Source of the DNA: Burkholderiaceae bacterium
Lineage (GTDB): Bacteria; Pseudomonadota; Gammaproteobacteria; Burkholderiales; Burkholderiaceae
Assembly (NCBI GenBank): GCA_018261955.1
Contig: JAGTRK010000003.1
Span: 310,001 to 374,000, forward strand
Reading direction: 5' to 3'
DNA: 64,000 bases
In this document: piece by piece, positions 20,101-26,167 of the stretch
Position numbering within the stretch: the stretch's first letter is position 1
Layout of the letters: the number at the start of each line of letters is the position of its first letter
Notes under the pieces: model-generated
What the model was told of the DNA's origin: nothing
Database searches by the model: none
Seen by the model: only the letters and a program-made list of their open reading frames with translations
Position numbers and translations under genes: made by a program

Positions 20101-23100
20101 CATCACAGGCAGTCAAGTCATTGCAGACAAAGATGTGAATGTCTCAGCGGGTCGTGACATCAATGTCATGGCAGCAGAGAACACCAACGATTCGACCTAT
20201 CACATGGAGAGCAAAAGCCTTGGGATACAACTCATTGGCGGCTTGGCACCGAGTCAAACCCAATTCTCCTACAATAAGCAGAAAACCAACAGTGCTGCCA
20301 ATGGCACCACAGCGACCACCTCATTGCTCTCAGCCAACACGGGTGACTTAACACTTAAGGCAGGATTAGACAAACAATACGCGGGCACGGGTTCTGGCAA
20401 CATCACCACCGAAGGTGCAGACCTACTCGCGAAACAAAAGGTGGACTTATCAGGCAATGCAGTGACACTGGGTGAATCGGCCGCAACGCAACACAGTGAA
20501 ACAGCCAGTCAATCCAAATCATTCACCATTGGTTCACAACTGTCAGGCACATTGGGTTCAAAGATAACCGACACCTACAATATGGCACAAGCGGCTCGTG
20601 AGGGCACGGGTAATAGTCGATTGGATGGCGCGATGGCACTCAAGGCAGGCTATGATGCGTACAAATTGGCAAACACCCTCATCGATCTGGCATCCTCATC
20701 GGGGGGGCAAAGTGGCGACAATGCTTCAGGTTCAGCAATCGGCGTGAGCGCGAGTGTCAACTACAGCAAATCTGAGTCAAAGAGCAGTGACAACAGCAAA
20801 GCGATCCAAGGCACCAACATTCAAGCCAGCGACATCAGCATCACTGCGCGTGAAGGCGATTTGACTGCAGTTGCAGCGAAACTACAGGCCGAGAACATTG
20901 ACCTGTCTGCGGCTAAAGACGTAAACCTACTCGCGGGTGTGAACAGCGCAGAGATGCACAGTAGTAATAAAGGCAGCAGTGTTGGTGCGGGTGTGACGGT
21001 GGGTGTGGGTCAGCAGACGGGCATCAGTTTCCAACTGGGAGCTTCGACCAATCGCGGCAATGCGAACGGCTCTGAGACCACCTACGACAACACCCAAGTG
21101 ACCGCCACCAACACACTTAAAGTCACCTCAGGCAACGACACCAACCTCATCGGTGCACAAGTAGCAGGCAAGTCCGTCAAAATGGATGTGGGCGGTGATT
21201 TAAACATCACCACCCTACAAGACACCAGTGAGTACAAGAGCAAGCAACAAAGTGGTGGCTTTAACCTCAGCATCTGTGTCCCACCCATTTGTTATGGGCA
21301 GACCGTGAGCGGCAGTGTCAACTACGCACAAACCAAAATCAACCATGATTACCAAAGTGCAACGGGGCAATCTGGCATAGCCGCAGGTGAAGGTGGGTTT
21401 GACATCACGGTTCATGGCAATACCGCGCTCAATGGTGCTGCCATGACCAGTCAAGCCAGTGCAGACCAGAACAGCCTGACCACAGGCAGTCTGAGTTACA
21501 CCGACCTTGCCAATCATCAAACCACCGAAGCGAGCAGCGTGAGTGTCAGCGCAGGTACCAGTGGCAATGCTTATCTGCAAATGGCACAAAATGCCTTGGC
21601 AAACCTCGCAGGTGCAGCGGGCTTACCCAAAGACATGGACGAATCGAGCCAAACGCGCTCAGTGATTAGCCCAGCAAACATCAAGATTACGGGCGACACC
21701 AGCGGAATCAGTCAAGCCAACGCGGCAGAACTGACGAGTCGCGATGCGAGCACGGCAAACCAAAGTTTGAGCAATACGCTCAAACTGCAAGACGTGGCAC
21801 AGATGGAACAGGAGATGAAACAAGCGCAACAAAATGCGCAAGCGGCGAATCTGGTCGGAGCCGTTCTGACCAACGTGATTGGCGATGTGGCGCAGGACTT
21901 CAACAAACAAGCGCAACTTGCAGAGAATGCGCGGGCACAAGCGGCAGGTGAGTCCCCCAAAGAAGTCAGTACATGGGCGGATGGCTCGGTTGAGAAGATG
22001 CTTTTGCACGGCTTGGCAGGGTTGATACAAGCCAAAGTTGCAGGCGGTGACTTGAGTATTGGTTTGGCGGCAGGTGCGATGAATGAAGCCCTCATTCCTG
22101 TGATGACCGAATTCTTAGCCCAACAAGGGGTGGAGGAATGGGTCAAGGATGCCAACGGCAATACGGTTAAGAATCCGAACTATGCAGGTTTGATGCAACT
22201 GGGTTCAACCCTTGCAGGGGCAGCACTCGGTGCTGTGGCAGGCAGTGTGCAAGACGCCAGCCTCGCAGCAAATGTGGCGAAGAATGCGACGGAGAATAAT
22301 TGGTTGGCACATGAGCAAGCCAGACGCCGTGCGCAACTGCGTGAGAAAAAATATTCGAAAGGTGGCTTGACTCCTGCGGAAGAGAGTGAGTTTGAAAGTC
22401 TGAATAAGACCGATGCCCAGAATGACCAACTATATGCGCAAGCCTGCGGTGCGCATGGAGAGAAAAAAGATTCAGGGGCTTGTCAAAATTATGTTCATTA
22501 TGCGTTAGCTCCAGTGATTGCTGGGTACAATGCAAGCAACACCGAAAAAGCGGGTGATTATGGATTGGGATCGATTCGCTCTGATTATGATTTAATTAAA
22601 AAGGATATTGCCCAAACAACAGGGGTAAAAGCAGTTCAGCCTACGATCGATAAAGTAAGGAATATTTTAGCCACCGCCAATGACCCTGTTAATACAGCCG
22701 AGGCTAATAGGGTATATCAAATACAGTCTCAGAATGAGGCGGTGAATGCTCGTTTGGGTGTAACGGAAAACAATTTGCGGGGTATAGGGAGTAATGATGC
22801 GGCAGCGTCTGAGGCGGCTGGCATTCAAAACCCATCACTTATTGGTCCAAGTTCGCACACGGTCTTTGGCGAGGCAGCAGATGCATTTAATGCACAACAG
22901 GATGTTTATTTTCAAAAATGTGATGCGAGCAACCGTTGCTCAATAGAAAAAATAGATCCGCAAAATATTCGAGTGGGTAGCAATGGTAAAGTTTATGTGT
23001 TTAACAACGGTATTAACAATGATTTAGCCGCTTCTTTAGCCAATGCTCAAAAACAAAGCACACCAGAAGCCAATCAGCAAGGTGTGTATTTGGTTTACCA

Positions 23101-23635
23101 AAAAACAGTGGGTATTGGAGGTGATTTAACTTTGGCTGCGTGGAATAAAATAGTCGGGTGGACAGGTGCGCGTCTTCCAGTGAGCGAAGCAACAAAAGCC
23201 AACGAAATTATTTTGGATGCAGCCAAACAACAAGGAGGTAAAGTCGTAACGGTTAATCATAGCCAAGGGACTCAAACAATTAATAATGGTTTGTTGGATA
23301 AGGCATTAGATGGTAAAACTGATGTTCCAATTGATACTGTAATTTTAAATGGTGGCGCGGCAAATGCGCAAAGTGTGTCTAACACTGTGAATCAGGTTAC
23401 AAGCGGACAAGGAGTTGTGAAACAATCAACGCATCCGTATGACGGAGTAAGTGGTATTTTTGGTAATAATCCAGCAACACAACAGAATGGAAACTTGGGC
23501 ATTACTGATGCGTTTGGTGCAGCTCATACAACATACGGTCCTAACATCCCTAAAATTGAAACAAATAAAGCTTGGGGTAAAAATAATGTGAGTGTACCAA
23601 TTATCGTTACTCCGACAAATGGGAGGCAGCAATGA
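14153..23635 (+). CDS. cdiA: CdiA-type contact-dependent inhibition exoprotein
   Basis: A 3160-residue TpsA protein exported by CdiB to the cell surface to deliver its C-terminal toxin to neighbours. Order of parts: extended signal peptide (1-70, ending L-L-A-A), TPS secretion domain (about 85-330), Asn/Gln-rich FHA-1 beta-helix repeats (to about 980), an AT-rich cysteine-bearing segment (983-1366) in the receptor-binding position, a YP domain (about 1443-1593, with N-Y-I-V-E-T-D-P and G-D-G-Y-Y-E-Q-K), FHA-2 repeats (to about 2480), a pretoxin region and a T-E-N-N motif at 2713-2716, a variant of VENN. The last ~400 residues look like an alpha/beta hydrolase with nucleophile S3037 in N-H-S-Q-G-T. 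Start: AGAGGT at 14142-14147. The stop overlaps the next gene by 4 bases. Confidence 0.92.
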   Translation: MNKHAYKLVFNQTRGMMVAVSEVALNHSKEPNSGQTQGSSGHTSGTVQRIKHGMVMLLMAFQIWQPLLAAPVAITPDNTQAGSKPTVTAANNGVPVVNIIAPNAQGVSINQYRDYNVPTVGLILNNSGGTSLTQLGGYIQGNPMLGNRAASTIVNQVNGPNRSLILGAQEIAGQRANLILANQNGVSINGGSFINTANVTLTTGAPQYNNGALAGYAVKDGLIDVGAGGLDASTTDKLTILTRAAQINGQIWAKQAELITGQNQISFDAQGNHQATANPSSTGTTPTYALDVSAVGGMYAGQMRIIGTEQGLGVNNAGQLISAGELSLDAQGNLTNSGRMDSGADSHLHVAALDNSGQISAVNNLTLNNQTRLNNSGQLMAGSVQIDTQSLNNTGILNQTGVQNMDITAQNLNNTGTVGITADTNTPTIDPSTGQAQVSNSSAPQTSTGETTSSAGQITTNPVVLNNGHIHVAQDLNNPGQLLTGGALTVHVADTLSNTGAVRTANTLNLQAQQINNQTAATIASQTGASLNATALNNQGKLQAQTLAVTANTIDNRQGSITGEQSLTLNAAQTIDNTQGQIESGALTLNTNELNNTRGAIIAQGTSNLSATQINNTQGLVFAKGAQSIQAQQLTNTAGLIQGQTLNIQAAQIDNSAAIVNQATVSGTLIGLDGLSISGNVQLNNNGGIVQSNQVTIDSQTIQNQAGQLIANQGLTVHADSLNNQKGLVYANQTVGLTVGAIDNQNTAESSQTGTSTGIQAQTVTVQGNSTLNNTAGQIIGNTIQVGTQSLNNSSGFVVGNTVNLNATQLNNQNGTVLADQLNLTSSNYTHQGMITANDAATLNLTGDFTNQGSLQALGDLSLHTDGNITNTTGSTLSASNTLALAGQNITNQSAANIHATHTQLTAQDSIVNDGTIDGGLTELRAGNQIINNYKIYGGDFNGNGGILIGTGNLINNTNAVIASRADMNIGAVNITNDINGLIQSQGDMSIGRTLGSAAEGYAVSGMSDRLDNQSARIEVGGNAKWDIANLQNSNMQFAWGTVDGTPIHQVIYKLGGQELDSSQVRLYFNGQYYDANTPVSTMGSEDYFRLVTPSETYPFEIYGPFIGGVPFTYSKPAPATNTISDEQYENLNTASTTGTTNQGSFGFILSGTPKVTLAYYAPARQCTSSGGRDSVTVCSGVKPERYTYEPNDAIWQKFNVIAPDSAAPSYPVKPIEPVTFLGTCSNPTGTMVQKCATYQQELQQYEVDKTNYQNWLNRNFNQYVTLNNAITAFNNDIASRSTQNTWDFSEWDIVTANPVVTQSNPAHIIIGSNATINGSITNAQSQIIVGGTLDGSAQDVNNIGQDANKITRFDNAKFIHTYTEKRGTFSGSSRYYSTINADVAPIIETVHLSVAETKTNVGSQNIASVAGTRNGEGTATDIAAPASVQTVPTDNGQEIRTVAFNGILPSNVLFNVANDPNANYIVETDPQYTNKQQFLSSNYLLQQYDPDHIWKRIGDGYYEQKLITDQIITATGKRYVGDYSNNEAQYKALMDNGLAVGKAFSLTVGTALTAEQMSQLTTDIIWMVEETVTLADGTKVKALVPRVYLTSNSLDLKGDGTLIASKNNFLNVTGDVNNNGGTIAAFKAMDLAANTINNKGGTMGGNAGSDITLRTQGDFNNIGGTVRGGNLALDVGGNLNSITTTYHTQTGDMNLKDRRNYASVRDGIDQVASIQALDDNHSFKDAQGNTVNQTALNIQAQGDINLKASAVSSAGDAYTSAQNINLTTVDTGFAENAVYNWSSKNKHRTERSDTAEVGSILTAVGNNILVADHDINAKAASVNADTGALIAVAGNDINITNGTATHADSSYTYKKRSGLLSSTRTTDSVSNHSTTATGTEFTGTQVILDAGHDANITGSSVVSDNLTRIHADNDINILNATDTQGGTQFHETKKSGFSLSLATGLNYNKSSLKEQGTWSSTNAASSSVLGENVAMSSGRDTNITGSQVIADKDVNVSAGRDINVMAAENTNDSTYHMESKSLGIQLIGGLAPSQTQFSYNKQKTNSAANGTTATTSLLSANTGDLTLKAGLDKQYAGTGSGNITTEGADLLAKQKVDLSGNAVTLGESAATQHSETASQSKSFTIGSQLSGTLGSKITDTYNMAQAAREGTGNSRLDGAMALKAGYDAYKLANTLIDLASSSGGQSGDNASGSAIGVSASVNYSKSESKSSDNSKAIQGTNIQASDISITAREGDLTAVAAKLQAENIDLSAAKDVNLLAGVNSAEMHSSNKGSSVGAGVTVGVGQQTGISFQLGASTNRGNANGSETTYDNTQVTATNTLKVTSGNDTNLIGAQVAGKSVKMDVGGDLNITTLQDTSEYKSKQQSGGFNLSICVPPICYGQTVSGSVNYAQTKINHDYQSATGQSGIAAGEGGFDITVHGNTALNGAAMTSQASADQNSLTTGSLSYTDLANHQTTEASSVSVSAGTSGNAYLQMAQNALANLAGAAGLPKDMDESSQTRSVISPANIKITGDTSGISQANAAELTSRDASTANQSLSNTLKLQDVAQMEQEMKQAQQNAQAANLVGAVLTNVIGDVAQDFNKQAQLAENARAQAAGESPKEVSTWADGSVEKMLLHGLAGLIQAKVAGGDLSIGLAAGAMNEALIPVMTEFLAQQGVEEWVKDANGNTVKNPNYAGLMQLGSTLAGAALGAVAGSVQDASLAANVAKNATENNWLAHEQARRRAQLREKKYSKGGLTPAEESEFESLNKTDAQNDQLYAQACGAHGEKKDSGACQNYVHYALAPVIAGYNASNTEKAGDYGLGSIRSDYDLIKKDIAQTTGVKAVQPTIDKVRNILATANDPVNTAEANRVYQIQSQNEAVNARLGVTENNLRGIGSNDAAASEAAGIQNPSLIGPSSHTVFGEAADAFNAQQDVYFQKCDASNRCSIEKIDPQNIRVGSNGKVYVFNNGINNDLAASLANAQKQSTPEANQQGVYLVYQKTVGIGGDLTLAAWNKIVGWTGARLPVSEATKANEIILDAAKQQGGKVVTVNHSQGTQTINNGLLDKALDGKTDVPIDTVILNGGAANAQSVSNTVNQVTSGQGVVKQSTHPYDGVSGIFGNNPATQQNGNLGITDAFGAAHTTYGPNIPKIETNKAWGKNNVSVPIIVTPTNGRQQ
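17100..18250 (+). other. Putative receptor-binding segment of CdiA
   Basis: This part of cdiA differs from its surroundings: it is AT-richer (22 G/C in the 60 bases 17581-17640 by hand count), lacks FHA repeats, and encodes several cysteines and many prolines and tyrosines. It lies between FHA-1 and the YP domain, where CdiA proteins carry the domain that recognises the target-cell receptor. Exact borders are estimates. Confidence 0.55.
22500..23635 (+). other. CdiA C-terminal toxin region, hydrolase-like
   Basis: After the T-E-N-N motif and a pretoxin cysteine pair, base composition drops (21 G/C in 22561-22620 against 31 in 21541-21600, hand counts). The region encodes a segment with nucleophile elbow N-H-S-Q-G-T (S3037), a preceding beta-strand K-V-V-T-V, and later Asp and His candidates in H-P-Y-D-G-V-S-G and A-A-H-T-T-Y. 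This suggests a serine esterase or lipase fold; the target is unknown. Confidence 0.55.
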
Positions 23636-24012
23636 AATGGCACTGGTGTGTTACGTTATTGCTTGCAAGTTGCGATCTGTCACAAATTGATCGTCCAACT
23701 GCGCCTGATTCTATGCGCTGGAAAAAAGATGGTTATACCCTAACAATGAACCAAGATGCATTGAATCAATGTGGTCAAATAGAGTTGTATAGTGATAAAC
23801 CTAGAACTGTAGAGGTCTATGATCAGATGATGATGCAAGTAGAACAATGTATGTTAGATAAAGGATTCAAATATGCAGATGGTGGTTGGGATGAGTTGGA
23901 TCCGTATAATACATTTGTAAAAAGAAAAAGTTGTGATGCTGAAGTAAATAAAAAATACCCTGGGTGTAAATCCCTGCAACCCGCAACCCATACAACCCGT
24001 AACCCGCATTAG
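23632..24012 (+). CDS. Small lipoprotein, candidate CDI immunity protein
   Basis: A 126-residue protein starting inside the cdiA stop (ATGA overlap) with a strong GGGAGG at 23621-23626, so the two are translationally coupled. It begins M-K-W-H-W-C-V-T-L-L-L-A-S-C: a short signal with a lipobox (L-A-S-C, Cys14), suggesting membrane anchoring, although the hydrophobic stretch is short. Five more cysteines follow in the mature part (seven in all, counting the one in the signal). Immunity genes sit exactly here in CDI loci. No family is recognised. The last residues (T-H-T-T-R-N-P-H) are encoded by repeated ACCC units and may be foreign to the original gene. Function is inferred from position alone. 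Confidence 0.6.
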   Translation: MKWHWCVTLLLASCDLSQIDRPTAPDSMRWKKDGYTLTMNQDALNQCGQIELYSDKPRTVEVYDQMMMQVEQCMLDKGFKYADGGWDELDPYNTFVKRKSCDAEVNKKYPGCKSLQPATHTTRNPH

Positions 24013-24029
24013 CGATAGCATAATGCGGG
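24003..24029. repeat. Inverted repeat at the end of the immunity gene
   Basis: CCCGCATTA (24003-24011) and TAATGCGGG (24021-24029) are perfect reverse complements around a 9-base loop, overlapping the stop of the preceding gene. It could act as a weak terminator or mark a recombination edge; there is no T-run. Confidence 0.55.
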
Positions 24030-24381
24030 GCAAGCAAAATATGAAAGACTAACCATGCCCCAACCGCCACGAACCTTATTCGACAAACTCCCCGCCAGCG
24101 ACAGGGTGTGTGGGATAGGCATTGTCCTGTCCGCACGCTGTTCGTACTGTTTTCATTCTCAAATTAACTTAAAAATTTGAGTATTTGGTTTTAAATTAGC
24201 TTGTTACGGCAAGCCGAGCCATGAAATGGCTCTAAACAATCTCTTTAAAAATTTAAATATTCATGCCATTTGACTCGATCAATCAGCGTTTATCCGCTGT
24301 CCATGCGGACAGTAATAAAAACACCATAATGATTCAAGCCAACATTCAAGTGGCGTACAAAAATACATCACTCAAATTGCG
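24030..24381. other. Gap between CDI locus and integrase-core gene
   Basis: No convincing gene. A 41-codon ORF from 24055 (M-P-Q-P-P-R-T-L-F-D-K-L) may be a fragment of something larger but has no recognisable domain. Two small perfect hairpins are present: GAGCCAT/ATGGCTC (24216-24222 and 24226-24232) and CTGTCC/GGACAG (24297-24302 and 24307-24312). Confidence 0.5.
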
Positions 24382-25434
24382 CTACCCATCGGGTGGTTGA
24401 TACACTCCATGTAGCAAACCATCAAACGCTTGCACAAAAACGGGTTCACGGTTTTCGTTGCCAAGCACTTTGCGCTTTGGTTGTTTGCGTTTGCTTTTAT
24501 TCGCCTGCTGATGCCACACCTGCGCAGGTGTTTGATTATTCAAATGTGTGTGTGGGCGGCAATTATTGTAAAACACCCTAAACTCATCCAACGCATTTTG
24601 CAATTGAACTTTACCGCTGATGCGCAATTGGCGCAGTACAGGCTTGAGCGTGCCGAATAGTCGTTCCATTCGCCCATTCTGCCAAGGCGAATGCACGTTC
24701 GAGGTCTGCTTCTGAATCCCAGCCAAACGCAGAAACGACTTGAACACAAATGAATTAAACACCACCTCGTTGTCCGTTCTTAACTTTCTTGGCTTGCCAT
24801 ACCGCCCAATCGCGATGCACAAATGCCCAAGCAATGTCCATGAATTGCGTTTCACCAAAGTTCGCAAACAGAGTAGGGCGCGTGAACCATGGTCAATAAT
24901 ACCCAAACTCGCACGCGTCACTTTGGCTTCATCAGTAAAGAACGTTAAATCCATCGCCCACGTATGGCACACAGGTACAATGCGCGGTGGTCTTGCTTTC
25001 AATTCACGCCTCAGTCGAAGCACCTGCACCGCATGGGCTTTCAAGAAATCACAGGTAAAACTCGAACCCACCGACACACCATACTTCTGCGCATATAACC
25101 GATTAAACGTCCGTCCCACAGCGCGGCGACTTTGATTGCTCATCAGAGCCGCCAGCCGAATCAGTTCATTACGCACCCAGTCGGGTTTACGAGTGTTCTT
25201 GGGTACAAAGTTAGAGGCATAAAGTGTGTGGGAAACTTCGCGCTTCACAAAACCTCTTTGACTGCGTCTAATGCTCAGTACACACTGAGCATAAAACCAA
25301 ACAAACAAGCAGGTCAACGCAAGACTAGCCAACCATCCAATCCAACTACCCAAATCCACAAACACCAAATGCGACACACAATTCTCCTGAAACCATGTGT
25401 AAATTCTAATCCAACTTTTGGAGGTAGTAGCCAT
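24382..25434 (-). CDS. DDE integrase-core transposase with hydrophobic N-terminus
   Basis: A 350-residue protein with a retroviral-integrase-like catalytic core: Asp in W-A-M-D-L-T-F-F, Asp in L-R-T-D-N-E and Glu in G-R-M-E-R-L-F, followed by the usual F-Y-N-N-C-R-P-H-T-H-L. The triad is complete, so it could be active. Unusual is the N-terminal ~55 residues, which contain a clear hydrophobic helix (W-I-G-W-L-A-S-L-A-L-T-C-L-F-V-W-F) instead of a plain helix-turn-helix. No terminal inverted repeats or target duplication were found around it, so it may not be a free-standing insertion sequence. It lies between the CDI genes and the right dif site. Confidence 0.85.
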   Translation of the reverse strand: MATTSKSWIRIYTWFQENCVSHLVFVDLGSWIGWLASLALTCLFVWFYAQCVLSIRRSQRGFVKREVSHTLYASNFVPKNTRKPDWVRNELIRLAALMSNQSRRAVGRTFNRLYAQKYGVSVGSSFTCDFLKAHAVQVLRLRRELKARPPRIVPVCHTWAMDLTFFTDEAKVTRASLGIIDHGSRALLCLRTLVKRNSWTLLGHLCIAIGRYGKPRKLRTDNEVVFNSFVFKSFLRLAGIQKQTSNVHSPWQNGRMERLFGTLKPVLRQLRISGKVQLQNALDEFRVFYNNCRPHTHLNNQTPAQVWHQQANKSKRKQPKRKVLGNENREPVFVQAFDGLLHGVYQPPDG

Positions 25435-25470
25435 TGACCCAACTCATGGCAAGAAACTATGGCAATATAA

Positions 25471-25481
25471 TTATGTTAAAT
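25471..25481 (+). repeat. Solitary XerD-arm sequence, copy 1
   Basis: TTATGTTAAAT, identical to the XerD arm of dif, without a recognisable XerC arm. It sits inside a small inverted repeat (GCAAT ... ATTGC) and exactly 84 bases before copy 2. Confidence 0.55.
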
Positions 25482-25554
25482 TGCAATCGTTAAAAATGAA
25501 ATTTATTCTTTATAATCAATAGGTTAATTTGAGCCAATTGACTGTGGTTTGAAG

Positions 25555-25565
25555 TTATGTTAAAT
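25555..25565 (+). repeat. Solitary XerD-arm sequence, copy 2
   Basis: TTATGTTAAAT again, 84 bases after copy 1 and 84 before the XerD arm of the full dif site. It too is inside a small inverted repeat (TTGAA ... TTCAA) and lacks a XerC arm. Confidence 0.55.
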
Positions 25566-25621
25566 TTCAACCTTGATATAAAGGAAGGACTTGAAAACAA
25601 AGGAACTTGAAAATATATCCA

Positions 25622-25649
25622 ACTTCGTATAATTTATATTATGTTAAAT
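25622..25649 (+). other. dif-like chromosome dimer resolution site
   Basis: XerC arm ACTTCGTATAA, centre TTTATA, XerD arm TTATGTTAAAT: 28 bases in the standard 11-6-11 layout. Against E. coli dif the arms agree at 7/11 and 11/11 and the centre at 5/6 (23 of 28 in all). XerC and XerD act at such sites under FtsK control to resolve chromosome dimers at the terminus. Genes flanking it mostly read toward it on both sides. It also forms the right end of the island. Confidence 0.75.
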
Positions 25650-25754
25650 TAAATATTTGATAGTTTCTGTTATGTGAATTATTGCTGCATATTATTTCCT
25701 TTCCCTTCTGCGATGCCCACTCTATCAATACAAATCCACTGTTTGATTGAGCAC

Positions 25755-25784
25755 AAAAAACCCCACATAATTGTGGGATTTTTT
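25755..25784. terminator. Bidirectional terminator
   Basis: A-run plus CCCACA (25755-25767) pairs with TGTGGG plus a T-run (25772-25784). It would end the convergent DUF3126 transcript on the minus strand; the stretch 25650-25754 before it shows nothing else. Confidence 0.75.
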
Positions 25785-25814
25785 ACGGCGTGATTAGTGA
25801 CCAACGACGCTAAA

Positions 25815-26018
25815 TTATTCCAAATCAATGTCCAGAATTGACATGGTTAATGTGTAGGACACTTCGCCATCTTCCTCATCTTTATAAACGGTGCCTATGA
25901 ATTCACCACTGAGCAAGACTTCAGTGCAATCATCGTTCTTGCTGGGTTTGAGTTTGATATCCGCACCAAATTGGTTGACGAGGTAGTTTTCGAGTTTGAT
26001 GATTTCTTGTTTATTCAT
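25815..26018 (-). CDS. DUF3126-like small protein
   Basis: A 67-residue protein whose pattern (E-I-I-K-L-E-N-Y-L near the start, G-E-F-I-G-T-V, D-E-E-D-G-E-V-S-Y, and the ending I-L-D-I-D-L-E) fits the DUF3126 family, best known to me from alphaproteobacteria. Function unknown. It is the first gene outside the right dif site and stands alone on the minus strand. Confidence 0.7.
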   Translation of the reverse strand: MNKQEIIKLENYLVNQFGADIKLKPSKNDDCTEVLLSGEFIGTVYKDEEDGEVSYTLTMSILDIDLE

Positions 26019-26112
26019 ATCGCGTCCTTTATACGTTTGTGTGGAATTCGATGCGGTATGATACCCGATTTAGTAGCGAGTTTTCACGAATTTGTCACTG
26101 ATATACTGATAA

Positions 26113-26146
26113 AAAAATCGCTCACGAATAACCGCAAGCGATTTTT
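26113..26146. terminator. Bidirectional terminator after pntB
   Basis: AAAAATCGCT (26113-26122) pairs perfectly with AGCGATTTTT (26137-26146) around a 14-base loop. On the minus strand it closes the pnt operon. Confidence 0.85.
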
Positions 26147-26167
26147 ATTCAGGGCTTTTGGGTACAA

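Larger units (their letters stand above)
11656..25649. mobile_element. Putative Xer-integrated (IMEX-like) island carrying a CDI locus
   Basis: About 14 kb lies between a degenerate dif-like site (left) and a complete one (right) in direct orientation. Cargo is an antitoxin-like fragment, cdiB, cdiA, a candidate immunity gene and a DDE integrase-core gene. No recombinase of the tyrosine type is encoded, consistent with use of host XerC/XerD. Known elements of this sort include the gonococcal genetic island and CTX phage. The boundaries come from the repeat; integration by Xer is inferred. Confidence 0.55.

Noticed and set aside
22760-22774. A second T-E-N-N motif in CdiA (residues 2871-2874)
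   Set aside because: It lacks the hydrophobic pretoxin context of the first one at 2713-2716, and lies within the AT-rich toxin segment. Probably chance, though it could move the toxin border.
24055-24180. 41-codon ORF starting M-P-Q-P-P-R-T-L-F-D-K-L, faintly like the start of isopropylmalate dehydratase large subunits
   Set aside because: Only a few residues agree, the frame stops soon after, and there is no ribosome site. Kept only as a note in the gap entry.
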